64,000 nucleotides of DNA from Spirosoma agri (GTDB lineage Bacteria; Bacteroidota; Bacteroidia; Cytophagales; Spirosomataceae), in contig NZ_JAAGNZ010000002.1 in assembly GCF_010747415.1 (NCBI RefSeq), positions 62,001 through 126,000 on the forward strand, given 5' to 3'. How positions within the stretch are numbered: position 1 is the stretch's first letter; each line of letters opens with the position of its first letter. The notes under the pieces are model-generated. The model worked only from the letters and a program-made list of their open reading frames with translations. It was not told the origin of the DNA and did not search any database. A program made the translations under genes and the position numbers. Of the stretch, positions 17,445 through 27,000 are shown one piece after another.

Positions 17445-18323
17445 CTATGTGGTGGCAATTCGCATCAGGTTCTCGATTTGATTGATGATCGTCGCATTTT
17501 CGGGAATATCGATATCCTGCCCTACCACCTGATAACCAGTCATCAGCAGGTGCGCATCGGGAAACGTTTTAACGAGCCGGTTGACAAATGGCTGAACTTC
17601 GTGATTGGCAGGTACGGACGTGATCGCCGTAAGCAGATAGTCGGGTTTATGAACGTTGTAAGCAAAGACCAACTCGCTGAACGGTAGGCTTTGCCCCAGA
17701 TAAATAACTTTATTTGAGCGAGCCCGAATAATGTAGTTGCTAAAGAGCAGGCTGATTTCATGAAGCTCACCTTCCGGCAAAAACAGCATGTACTTCTTGC
17801 CAGTAGGGCCCTGCTTATTTGGCTGACTATCAATGGCAACGATTATTTTCTGCCGGATCAGGCTCGAGATAAAATGTTCCTGCGCCGGGCCAACCGAGCC
17901 TGTTACCCAAAGCGTACCAATTCGACTCAGAAAGGGATAGATGATATGAATCATCGTGTTTTCGAAACCGAACTGAAGGATGTTGGTGCTGATGATTTTC
18001 TCGAAACGTTCTTCGTCCAGATCGATCATCGAAATCGTGAGCGCATGAATCTGGTCCGGATAACTGAGTTGCCGATCCGATATCTTGATCACTTCACGAA
18101 ACATATCCTCGATAGACAGTTTCGAGATTTCAGAGATCTTATACCCATGATCTTTCAGCAGAGAGATGTTCAGCACTAACTTAAGATCCTGATCGTCGTA
18201 CGTGCGAATATTGGTATCCGTCCGTTTGGGAGAAATGATACTGTAGCGCTGTTCCCAGATTCGCAACGTATGGGCCTTAATGCCCGAAAGTTGCTCTAAA
18301 TCCTTGATGGAATAACTACTCAT
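17445..18323 (-). CDS. MerR-type B12-dependent (CarH/LitR-like) photoreceptor regulator
   Basis: A 292-residue protein. The MerR helix-turn-helix is at the N terminus (SIKDLEQLSGIKAHTLRIWE). A four-helix bundle follows with W139 and the pair E149-H150, exactly the W-x9-EH signature that caps adenosylcobalamin in CarH. Next comes a Rossmann domain with ELHEIS, where His188 can be the lower axial cobalt ligand. Known CarH proteins are dark-state repressors of carotenoid genes released by light. The next gene upstream is a carotenoid gene, which supports that role. An ATG two codons upstream is also possible. Confidence 0.85.
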   Translation of the reverse strand: MSSYSIKDLEQLSGIKAHTLRIWEQRYSIISPKRTDTNIRTYDDQDLKLVLNISLLKDHGYKISEISKLSIEDMFREVIKISDRQLSYPDQIHALTISMIDLDEERFEKIISTNILQFGFENTMIHIIYPFLSRIGTLWVTGSVGPAQEHFISSLIRQKIIVAIDSQPNKQGPTGKKYMLFLPEGELHEISLLFSNYIIRARSNKVIYLGQSLPFSELVFAYNVHKPDYLLTAITSVPANHEVQPFVNRLVKTFPDAHLLMTGYQVVGQDIDIPENATIINQIENLMRIATT

Positions 18324-18433
18324 GAACAAATCTATTACGTGTGAAGAAGGACAAAAAAAGAATTTCGACCGACTATATTATCCGCCAATTGCCATTCCGG
18401 CTCCTGAAGGACTAGTCGTTCTCAATTAAGTAG

Positions 18434-18481
18434 GTACGAATTAATGCTGATTCTAGACTTGATCGATCAGCTAATTTGTAC
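18434..18481. promoter_or_regulatory. Candidate operator upstream of the CarH-like gene
   Basis: GTACGAATTA (18434-18443) and TAATTTGTAC (18472-18481) are inverted copies with one mismatch, with a GATCGATC palindrome between them. They lie about 110-160 bp upstream of the regulator start in the only promoter-sized gap of this operon. Confidence 0.35.
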
Positions 18482-18520
18482 GAATATAACACCAAAATGT
18501 TGACTTTGTTTAATGATTAT

Positions 18521-19177
18521 CTATAAAAACATGAACAAAGATTGACTGAGGAAGAAGACGAATTGGAGTATTACCAACCACTTTGCCAGCCGGTTTTCCT
18601 TGTCAAAGGGTAAAGCATACCAGATCGTGAATAACACGATCGAGATGAGCCACCAGCCCAGGTAATTTTGTAAAGGAACGGGTTTATTAAACCAGGTCCA
18701 GAAGTCCAGTTGAACGGCTACCGGCTCAATGAATAGATCCAGCACCACCATCAGCGTGGCGGCTGCCAGTACTTTAAGCCATACCGGAATGGTAAGATGA
18801 CTACACACGGAACCGCAGCCGTATGTCAGAAGGAGCCAATTGACGGCAATAATTGGTGGAACGGACCACACGCTAGGACCGAGACCTTCACCGTAGGCAT
18901 AATGGCCAAAAACAAATCCTGTATGGACGCCCAGCACTTCAACGAAATAGCCGGTTACGAGCGTTAGGATCAGGTACACGTAAAAAGCGGGTTGCCAGTC
19001 AGTATGATAGAGTAACAGGACCAATAAAGAGAAAAAAAGAATAACTGGGCTTAACGGTCTGAAATAGACCGCCAGGGAAGGCGATTGCAGGCCGACGATT
19101 CCAGCCATGTAGCTCAAAACGAGAACCGTGCGCACGGTAGAATGGTATCGGACGGCTACGGGAATGGTTACGGACAT
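18521..19177 (-). CDS. Carotenoid biosynthesis protein (CruF-like hydratase family)
   Basis: The 218-residue protein is almost entirely membrane-embedded, with about six or seven hydrophobic helices. LTLVTGYFVEVLGVHTGFVFGHYAYGE (positions 70-100) and VVLDLFIEPVAVQLDFWTW carry the Glu/His/Asp residues conserved in PF04240, which includes carotenoid 1,2-hydratases such as CruF. It should hydrate a carotene end group in the membrane. The frame continues upstream through tRNA-His, but the ATG at 19177 avoids the tRNA and terminator. The B12-dependent regulator follows. Confidence 0.8.
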   Translation of the reverse strand: MSVTIPVAVRYHSTVRTVLVLSYMAGIVGLQSPSLAVYFRPLSPVILFFSLLVLLLYHTDWQPAFYVYLILTLVTGYFVEVLGVHTGFVFGHYAYGEGLGPSVWSVPPIIAVNWLLLTYGCGSVCSHLTIPVWLKVLAAATLMVVLDLFIEPVAVQLDFWTWFNKPVPLQNYLGWWLISIVLFTIWYALPFDKENRLAKWLVILQFVFFLSQSLFMFL

Positions 19178-19212
19178 AGACGAGCTACCAGAGGATTGGA
19201 GGCTATTAACGT

Positions 19213-19243
19213 AAAAAGCCCCCCGGATGACCGGGAGGCTTTT
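19213..19243 (-). terminator. Terminator between tRNA-His and the carotenoid gene
   Basis: AAAAGCCCCCCGG pairs with CCGGGAGGCTTTT with one mismatch. On the minus strand it follows tRNA-His and precedes the carotenoid gene. Confidence 0.8.
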
Positions 19244-19249
19244 AAGTAG

Positions 19250-19324
19250 GGTGAAAGACGGGGCTCGAACCCGCGACCTTCGGAACCACAATCCGACGCT
19301 CTAACCGACTGAGCTACAATCACC
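19250..19324 (-). tRNA. tRNA-His (GTG anticodon)
   Basis: A full cloverleaf is readable on the minus strand: D stem GCTC/GAGC, anticodon loop TTGTGGT with GTG, T loop TTCGAGC. An extra G at the 5' end pairs with C73, the identity mark of tRNA-His. CCA is not encoded. In the acceptor stem positions 5-68 and 6-67 read as two adjacent U-U mismatches. Confidence 0.93.
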
Positions 19325-19337
19325 GTTTTTGAGACTG

Positions 19338-19345
19338 CAAAGATA
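19338..19345 (-). promoter_or_regulatory. -7 promoter element of tRNA-His
   Basis: On the minus strand TATCTTTG fits TAnnTTTG and lies 13 bp before the tRNA 5' end. A TTTG exists further upstream but at an unusually long spacing. Confidence 0.5.
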
Positions 19346-19420
19346 AAGTTTAATGGTGAATGATGACTAACAAATGACATTTTTTTTTGCCACTTCATTA
19401 TTCATCATTCACGACGAAAC

Positions 19421-20035
19421 CTATGCCTGTTTGCCCTGCTGGAAACGTTTTTCAGCAGCATTCCAGTCCACTACGTTAAAGTAGGCCGCAATGTATTCGG
19501 GGCGACGGTTCTGGTACTTTAGATAATAGGCATGTTCCCATACGTCGAGGCCAATAATTGGGAAGCCCTTTACGTCAGCAATATCCATCAGTGGGTTATC
19601 CTGATTAGGGGTTGACGTGACGGCTAATTCGCCTTCTGGCGTCACAATAAGCCATGCCCAGCCTGAACCGAAGCGGGTCGTAGCGGCTTTCGTAAATTCT
19701 TCTTTGAACGCGTCAAGTGACCCGAATTTCGTTGTGATTGCTTCGGCTAGTTCGCCGGTAGGATGACCGCCACCACTGCCGGAGATCGTGTTCCAGAATA
19801 GCGTGTGGTTATAATGACCGCCCCCGTTGTTGCGAACGGCTACGGGAGCCTGACTAACGTTTTGGAGCAATTCTTCAATTGATTTATTTTCCAGCTCTGT
19901 TCCCGCAATGGCGTTGTTCAGATTTGTAACGTAGGCATTGTGGTGCTTATCATGGTGAATTTCCATGGTCTGCTTATCGATATTTGGCTCGAGCGAGTCG
20001 CTGGGGTAAGGTAGTGGGTCTAATACAAAAGCCAT
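19421..20035 (-). CDS. sodA: Superoxide dismutase, Mn type
   Basis: The 204-residue enzyme has all four metal ligands of the Fe/Mn family: His27 (MEIHHDKHH), His77 (HYNHTLFW), Asp164 and His168 (LDVWEHAYY). Gly at the active-site position before HYNH and Gln145 in TPNQDNPLM are the arrangement typical of manganese enzymes. It disproportionates superoxide in the cytoplasm; no signal peptide is present. It is transcribed alone and leftward; an AT-rich hairpin of 11-bp arms (GTGAATGATGA) follows before tRNA-His. Confidence 0.95.
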   Translation of the reverse strand: MAFVLDPLPYPSDSLEPNIDKQTMEIHHDKHHNAYVTNLNNAIAGTELENKSIEELLQNVSQAPVAVRNNGGGHYNHTLFWNTISGSGGGHPTGELAEAITTKFGSLDAFKEEFTKAATTRFGSGWAWLIVTPEGELAVTSTPNQDNPLMDIADVKGFPIIGLDVWEHAYYLKYQNRRPEYIAAYFNVVDWNAAEKRFQQGKQA

Positions 20036-20092
20036 TGGACTAAATAGTTAAGATGGATGATAGTTCGGTTAAAACAACACGGCTCTGTCAGT

Positions 20093-20530
20093 TTATGTTC
20101 TTAAGCGTCGAAAAAACTTAGCCAGTAAGGCCTGACTTTCGCTGGCAAGGATACCTGTTTCGAGCCGTGTTTTTGGATGGAGAAGGGACGGATTAATCCG
20201 GCTGTAGCCTCGCTTCGCGTCCGGTGCGCCAATGACCAGCCGGCCAACCTGCGCCCAGAATAGGGCACCTGCGCACATCACGCAGGGTTCCAGTGTTACG
20301 TAAAGGGTGCAATCGCTGAGGTATTTGGCCCCCAAATACTGCGCGGCAGCCGTGATGGCCATCAGCTCGGCATGGGCTGTAACATCGGTAAGCTGCTCAG
20401 TCTGGTTACGCCCTTTGGCGATGATCCGATTCTGACAGACGACCACCGCGCCAACGGGAATTTCACCGTCCTCTGCCGCTTCTTCGGCGAGTCCGAGTGC
20501 AATGTCCATGAAGTATTCGTCGGAAAACAT
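20093..20530 (-). CDS. tadA: tRNA-specific adenosine deaminase
   Basis: This 145-residue zinc deaminase has HAE (His53, Glu55) and PCVMC (Cys83, Cys86), plus RLVIGAPDAKRGY after the metal site. TadA makes inosine at the wobble position of tRNA-Arg(ACG). The length and motifs match TadA better than guanine or cytosine deaminases, though the nucleoside deaminases are close relatives. It lies 57 bp upstream of sodA in the same direction. Confidence 0.88.
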   Translation of the reverse strand: MFSDEYFMDIALGLAEEAAEDGEIPVGAVVVCQNRIIAKGRNQTEQLTDVTAHAELMAITAAAQYLGAKYLSDCTLYVTLEPCVMCAGALFWAQVGRLVIGAPDAKRGYSRINPSLLHPKTRLETGILASESQALLAKFFRRLRT

Positions 20531-20631
20531 TGGCTGACGGGGAATAGGTGACGGAGTTGATCGAGTAAACGGATATTTTAAACTATTCTCACCAGTGGCA
20601 ACCAGTTATCTCCGTTACCGGATCGCTACAC

Positions 20632-23600
20632 TTATTGCTTGACGATTTTTCGAACGGATTGTCGGTCACCGATCTGGATACGGAGCAAATAGATACCAGC
20701 CGGTTGGTTGCTGAGGTCGATCTCCGTGTGATGCGTACGAGTCGTTAGCTGACGAATGGGTAGCCCGCGCATAGTCGTTATGGACAACACTGCCTGATCA
20801 CGGGTTAACGGCAGGTCAATGTCCACCATCACTGTCGTCGCTGTTGGAATCGGGTAGACCTGAACCAGCGGGTCGAGTGTCGTATCCTCAACGCCCAATA
20901 CGGTCATAACGTTTATAGTTGCCGTACCCGAAATGGTTCCTGAACCGCAACCGTTGCTTACACTAACCAGCTTGTAAGTTGTGGTGCGGGTAGGCCGTAC
21001 CTCCACCATGTAAGGGTTGACCGACGTAGAGGCTGAATAAGACTGAACGCTGTCCGCGTAGGTGACCGCCCAGGGGCTATCGCCACCGAATGCGATGGTT
21101 AACTTAGCGGGGGCGCCCAGGTTTACGGATTGATTGCCGGTCAACGTGGCGGTTGGTTTTGATCGTATTGTGAGGATCGTTGGGCTGATCGATCCCAAAA
21201 TACCAATGTCTGGATTCGATCCGCTGACCCGAATGTAATACCGACCCGAAGCCAGTGTGCCCGACACCGTTGCCGTGATAGGACTAGCCGCTGTGCCGGA
21301 AGAGATCTCATATCTTTTGCTCGTATCAGCAACGCTTATCAACTCCGCCTTAAAGGCGTTACCGTTGATAAAAATACCGGTTGTTGTGAAAGGGACAGCC
21401 AGCGATGTTCCTGCGCACAAAGTAGTCGCGTTGACGGCGCTGGTCGTGATTGTCGGTACCTGAGCGGTGACTATAGCTGTGGCCGGATTTCCGGGAAGAC
21501 CCAGTCCACAACTGTTCGTTACGGCACTGACCTGATAGGTGGTTGTGGCCCCTCGGGGCAAGACGAAAATGGTTGTATCCGTTGTGTTCGATAGTCCGGT
21601 ATAACCACCTGTTATGGTGTAGCTGAACGGTGGATTAGCCGTGAATGTTAACCGCAGGGGAGCCTTCTGTCCTAGATAAATAGCAGTCGAGCCCGTCAAC
21701 GATAATGTCGGTATAGCATTCACGATGACTCGTATCGTTGACCGCGCACTGTAACAACCCGTGGGACTGACTTGATACACGTAGTAGCTGTCACCGCCCG
21801 GCTGCACGTTTACGTTCAGGGTTGGCGGTGTTGGGGCACTCGTCATATCACGCCCATAGGGATCAACCCAGTGCAGGATATTACCCGATTGGCCGGTAGC
21901 TTCCAGAGGAACTGATTTTCCGTCGACACAATAGGTGACTACCGATTTAGGCACTGTCGGGGCGGCTACTGACTGCACGGCAACCTGAATCGTGGCTTTA
22001 TCGCTTTCACAGTTGTTTACCGTTTGTGTGACCTGAACACTAAAGGTCCCACTTTGCGATATAGGTGGTGTCGGGGCACTGGCATACGTATTTCCGTCTG
22101 GATTGTACCAACGAAGGTTCTGACCGGTTGCTGTCAAAGCGGGTATTGCCTGAGCGGGCTGGTCTTTCTGCGCCTGACAATAGCTTAGATTAGCGACACT
22201 CGGTGCTGCCGGCGTGGGGTTAACCGTGACAACAAAACCGACGCGGGGCCCTTCGCAACCGCCAAGAGTCTGACTCGCATAATACGTGGTCGAACCTGTA
22301 GCCGTGAGCGTAGGTGTTGGCGCGGTGGCCGATGCTGTCCCGCCGGTTGCATTCGTGCCATACCAGACTAGTGTGCCACCCGCTGTCGGCGAGGCCGTCA
22401 ACGGGGTTGCCTGTCGGTTTTGACAGTAGATAACCGGACTCGTGACTGTTGGTGCCGTCGGGCTCGGTCTGACCTGGATGGAAATACTGGCTCGCTGACT
22501 TTCACAGTTACCGCTCGTCTGACTGACGTAATACATCGTCGTTCCGCTGGTGCCAGTGCCGGGCGTTGTTGCAGTAGACGATGCCGTGCCTCCGGTCTGA
22601 TTGGCGCCGTACCAGTTCAGGGTCGCGTTGGACGAAGCGGTCGCCGATAGCGGATTGGCGGTTATATTCTGGCAGTAGCTAAGCGATGATACAACCGCCG
22701 GCACGGCTGGCGTTGGGTTTATGGTTACCGCGATGGCAGACCGGGGGCTTTCGCAGTTGTTCAATACCTGACTTACGTAATACGTCGCGCTGGTCTGCGT
22801 GGTAGGAGTGGGCGAGGTCGTTGAGAAGGAACCCCCGCTGGAACTCGTTCCCCACCACCGCAGAGTGGCTCCGAACAAGGCTGTTGCGGTTAGGGCTGGC
22901 GTCGTGGCTCCCTGGCAAATGGGCGTCGGGGTAACGGTTCGGGGGGCTGCTGGTCTGGTATTGACCGAGACAACAAGCGTGGCACGGCTGCTTTCGCACC
23001 CATTGATCGTCTGGCTGACATAATAGGCCGTAGAGCCAGCAACAGCGACACCGGGCGTCGGTGCAGTAGACAAGGCAGTTCCGCTAACTGGACTACCATA
23101 CCAGTTTAAGGTTGCTCCGGAAATTCCCGTTGCAGATAAGGCGCTGGCGACGTCGCCTACGCAATACGATTTGTTCGTGATCACCGGAACACTTGGCCGA
23201 CTATTCACAACGACCGGGATGGCGGCCTTTTCGCTGATGCACCCATTGACGGTTTGGCTGACGTAATACGGAGTCGTTCCGATAAGCTTGGTATCAGGTG
23301 TTGAGGTTGTCGTTGTGGGTAGACCGGACGCGTTTGTTCCGTACCAGTTCAGCGTCCCCCCCGTTGTGGCTGTGGCGGTCAATGGTTTGGCAAGGTCGCT
23401 GGCACAATAGGGCGACGGGACGGTTACGCTGGGTAGGCCGGGTGTCGGTTGAATAACAAACGATTGTGTGTTCGTACTGGTCCGGGCGGGGGCACTGGCA
23501 ATAATCCTGATTCGGTAATTGGCACTGGCGGTCAGCGTTGTTGGTATACTCGCGCTGATGGCACCTGTGTACGTGCCGGAAGGAGTGGCCGCTAATGTAC

Positions 23601-23841
23601 CAATGGTAGCGACCGTGCCGGAAAATGTGCCGTTGACATCCGAGAGTTGCGCAATGAATACATTCCCCGACGCGAAGGTACCTGTGGTTGAAAACGGAAT
23701 GGATAGCGTACGACTCGATCCGGTACATACTATGCTGACAGACAAGCTATTCGTCGCGATCGTCTGAGCCATGCTATGTATCGCAGGACCGGTCATACAC
23801 AAACAAATGAAGAGGTAAAAACGGAGTATACGTCCATTCAT
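20632..23841 (-). CDS. Large Ig-like repeat protein with T9SS sorting domain
   Basis: A 1069-residue secreted protein. After a signal peptide (LFICLCMTGPAIHSMAQ) comes one beta domain, then seven tandem modules of about 80 residues in the middle. Each has an entry Cys (YCQ, YCV and similar), a central LNWYG-like strand, TYYVSQT and a second Cys in NNCES. Two further beta domains follow. The C terminus is a type A T9SS sorting domain (PAGIYLLRIQIGD near the end). The protein should cross the outer membrane by T9SS and be attached to the surface, perhaps as an adhesin. No catalytic motif is seen. Confidence 0.85.
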   Translation of the reverse strand: MNGRILRFYLFICLCMTGPAIHSMAQTIATNSLSVSIVCTGSSRTLSIPFSTTGTFASGNVFIAQLSDVNGTFSGTVATIGTLAATPSGTYTGAISASIPTTLTASANYRIRIIASAPARTSTNTQSFVIQPTPGLPSVTVPSPYCASDLAKPLTATATTGGTLNWYGTNASGLPTTTTSTPDTKLIGTTPYYVSQTVNGCISEKAAIPVVVNSRPSVPVITNKSYCVGDVASALSATGISGATLNWYGSPVSGTALSTAPTPGVAVAGSTAYYVSQTINGCESSRATLVVSVNTRPAAPRTVTPTPICQGATTPALTATALFGATLRWWGTSSSGGSFSTTSPTPTTQTSATYYVSQVLNNCESPRSAIAVTINPTPAVPAVVSSLSYCQNITANPLSATASSNATLNWYGANQTGGTASSTATTPGTGTSGTTMYYVSQTSGNCESQRASISIQVRPSPTAPTVTSPVIYCQNRQATPLTASPTAGGTLVWYGTNATGGTASATAPTPTLTATGSTTYYASQTLGGCEGPRVGFVVTVNPTPAAPSVANLSYCQAQKDQPAQAIPALTATGQNLRWYNPDGNTYASAPTPPISQSGTFSVQVTQTVNNCESDKATIQVAVQSVAAPTVPKSVVTYCVDGKSVPLEATGQSGNILHWVDPYGRDMTSAPTPPTLNVNVQPGGDSYYVYQVSPTGCYSARSTIRVIVNAIPTLSLTGSTAIYLGQKAPLRLTFTANPPFSYTITGGYTGLSNTTDTTIFVLPRGATTTYQVSAVTNSCGLGLPGNPATAIVTAQVPTITTSAVNATTLCAGTSLAVPFTTTGIFINGNAFKAELISVADTSKRYEISSGTAASPITATVSGTLASGRYYIRVSGSNPDIGILGSISPTILTIRSKPTATLTGNQSVNLGAPAKLTIAFGGDSPWAVTYADSVQSYSASTSVNPYMVEVRPTRTTTYKLVSVSNGCGSGTISGTATINVMTVLGVEDTTLDPLVQVYPIPTATTVMVDIDLPLTRDQAVLSITTMRGLPIRQLTTRTHHTEIDLSNQPAGIYLLRIQIGDRQSVRKIVKQ

Positions 23842-23940
23842 ACAGTTTACTGGATAAAGCGTTAAGAGCCTAAAGGTAACGAATTTGCAACGGTAGTTTC
23901 CGGAAAGAGAATGAGCATTTTTACTAGGTCACCGCTACAA

Positions 23941-23967
23941 TAAAAATGCCACTTTTTAAGGTGGCAT
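23941..23967 (-). terminator. Intrinsic terminator after the GH3 fusion gene
   Basis: ATGCCAC (23946-23952) pairs with GTGGCAT (23961-23967) and is followed on the minus strand by a T run. Confidence 0.75.
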
Positions 23968-24001
23968 CTGAAAAACAAAACGATCCTGGTAGAATAACTA
24001 G

Positions 24002-27000
24002 CTATTGAACAGCACTATAGATCAGCTCGTGAATACGCCGACGCAGTTTGGTTGTGTTGATTGTGTTATTGCCCGCCGTTGGGTAGATTCGGTTGGACAA
24101 GAACACAAACACCAGTTCCTGATCGGGATCGACCCAGACCATATTACCCGTGAAACCGGTATGGCCAAATGACCTGGCCGAAGCCTGTTCGGCCAGATAA
24201 ACGCTGCTGGAGCTCTCCGGATTGGGCTTATCCCAACCCAATGACCGATGGCTGCGGTTACTCAGCGTTTGCGTAAAATATGGAACCGTCATTGGTTGAA
24301 AAATCCGCTCACCGCCATAAGCGCCTTTCTGTAAGTTCATCTGAAGCAGCGTCGCAATATCGTGGGCGTTCCCGAAAAGCCCGGCGTGGCCCGAAATACC
24401 ACCCTGAACAGCGGCCATCTGGTCGTGCACCGTACCCACCAGCAACTGATTTCTGTAGTACGTATCCTGCTCCGTTGGCGCACAATGCGGATTCTTTAGC
24501 CGCTGAAGGGGAGTAAAACCAAGTTGATGAAGACCCAATGGTTTGTACACGTTCTCCGTGACGAACACATCAAGAGACTGTTTACTGACACGCTCAACGA
24601 TCTTTTGTAACGTCAGAAAATTTAGATCGCTGTATACGTAGGCCGGTTTGCCAGACTCGTCCATCTTGCGCGACATCGGCGATTGAATGACCCATTTCCA
24701 GACCGAATCTTTAAGGGCCGGTGTAGCCCAGAGCGTCGGTGCTATTTGCAGCGTATGCAATGTATCGTGCGTGGCACTATAATAGTCCGCTTTCAGGCCA
24801 CCACCCGGTGTTCGCGTCCGATCCCAGGTCGTCGGATAAAACGACACCATCCCGGACTGATGCCACAGCAGATCCTGAATAACAATATTCTGTTTGTTGG
24901 TTCCTCTCAGTTCGGGCAGATAAAACGAAGCCTTCTGGCTCAGATCGATCTGCTTCCGGTCGTAGAGGACCATGACGCTCTGGAGCGTTGCCAGTACCTT
25001 GGTAAGCGATGCCAGATCGTACAGGGTTTCGTCGGTTACCTTTTCGGCACCGGGACTGTAGGTCAACGCGCCGAAGTTTTTGCTGTAGACAACTTTACCT
25101 TTTCGGGCAACCAGAATTTCGCAACCCGGAACGACACGATCCCGAACCGCACTTTGCGCGATAGCGTCGATCTTGGCCAGCGTAGCCGATTTCATGCCCA
25201 CACTCTCCGGCGAACCGGCAGATAGCCGACCTTCAGGATTCAGCATTTCACCAAGTCCTACCTTCAGGTCGCCCGTTGAGATGGGTAACATCCCACGCGA
25301 ACCTAAGGCACCAAAGATAATTTGCGGAACAACGCGCTGCATCTCGTCCATTTCCTGATACGCACACACCAGGGCATCTGCATCGGAAAACTGGGTAAGA
25401 CTGTAGGGTGAACCAAAAACGGTAACAATGACTTTAGCGCCCCGTTGTTTCAGGCGGGTTACCAGATCAAAGGATGTCTTTGTGATGCCAAATTTCCGGA
25501 CAGCCGACTCACTCATTTTGTGGAAACTGACGACTACGGTATTGGCCGTACTGACCTGAGCCAGCGCATCGTTCAGTTCCGTTTCCGAAACGAGCTTGTT
25601 GGGATAGACCAGCGTCTGAAAAGGAGCATACTGGCTGAGCGTTTTCTGGAAATCATTATCGACATCCGCGCCAATGGCAATAGAAGCCAAACGCACGGTG
25701 TCTAACCGACCAATTGGCAGTAAATTCTCGCGGTTGGTCGCAATGGTGACCGACTGTTCGCAGAGTTCCTGTTTCAGCAATTGTGCTTCCGGCGAATTCA
25801 GTTCAGCGGATAAGCCCGCCAGATTGATGGGTTTGTACTTGTTCAGGCCCGCCCAGAATTTGGCACGAAGAATTTTTTTGACCTTTTCGTCGATGAACTC
25901 CTGCGATATAACGCCCTGCTGAACTGCATTCTGAATGTTCTGGGCCGCTTCCCGTACGTTTTCCGGATAAAGCAGAATATCATTGCCGGCCATCAGGGCC
26001 CGGAGGTTAACGTCCATGGCTTTGGGCGAACGGCTAATACCCCCCATATTCAGCGCATCGGTAAACACCAAGCCCCGGAAACCCAACTCATTTTTCAGCA
26101 ATTCCGTGACGATTTTTTCGGATAACGTAGCGGCCAGGGCGGGCGTATTATCCATTACCGGTACGTGCAGGTGACCGGTAACAACACCCATCAGGCTATC
26201 GGCAATAAGTTTACGAAACGGATAGAGATCGATTTCACGCATCTGCTCCGACGACCGGCTGACGGTTGGCAGCGTGTGGTGCGAATCGGCATTGGTATCA
26301 CCGTGACCAGGAAAGTGTTTGGCGGTAGCAATGACGTGTTCCTGCTGCAAACCACGCATGTAAGCTGATGCCTTGAATGCCACATTTTCTTTCGATTCCC
26401 CGAATGAACGAACGCCAATGACCGGATTTGCCGGGTTGCTGTTAATGTCGGAGACGGGCGCAAAATTGATGTGGATACCCAGCCGCTGACACTGACGGCC
26501 AATTTCGGCACCCATTCGGTAGATCAGTTCGTTGTTGCGAATAGCACCCAGGGCCATCTGTTTGGGAAAGCCCATAGCACTGTCTAACCGCATGCCGAGT
26601 CCCCATTCGCCATCAATTCCGATAAGCAACGGTACTTTTGATGATGCCTGATATCGGTTCGTCAGTACGGCCTGCCGATAGGGGCCGCCCTGAAAAAAGA
26701 TCAGACCGCCAATATGATTCGTCTGGATGAGGTGATCAATGTACTGATAATGATTATCGTGGCGATTGGAAAAGGTGGCCACCATGAAGAACTGTCCTAT
26801 TTTCTGCTCGGGTGTAAGCGTGTGAAAAACGCTGTCGACCCAGTGCTGGCCGCTATCCGACATCGTGAAAACCTCAACGGGTCTCGCATGCGGATACACT
26901 CGGGCAACAGGGGCTACTACCCGTTTGGTTTTTGCCTTATGAGCATGCCCCGACGGAGCAAGCCGGATCCATAAATTACGCCCTGGCTTCGTTAAGCCAA

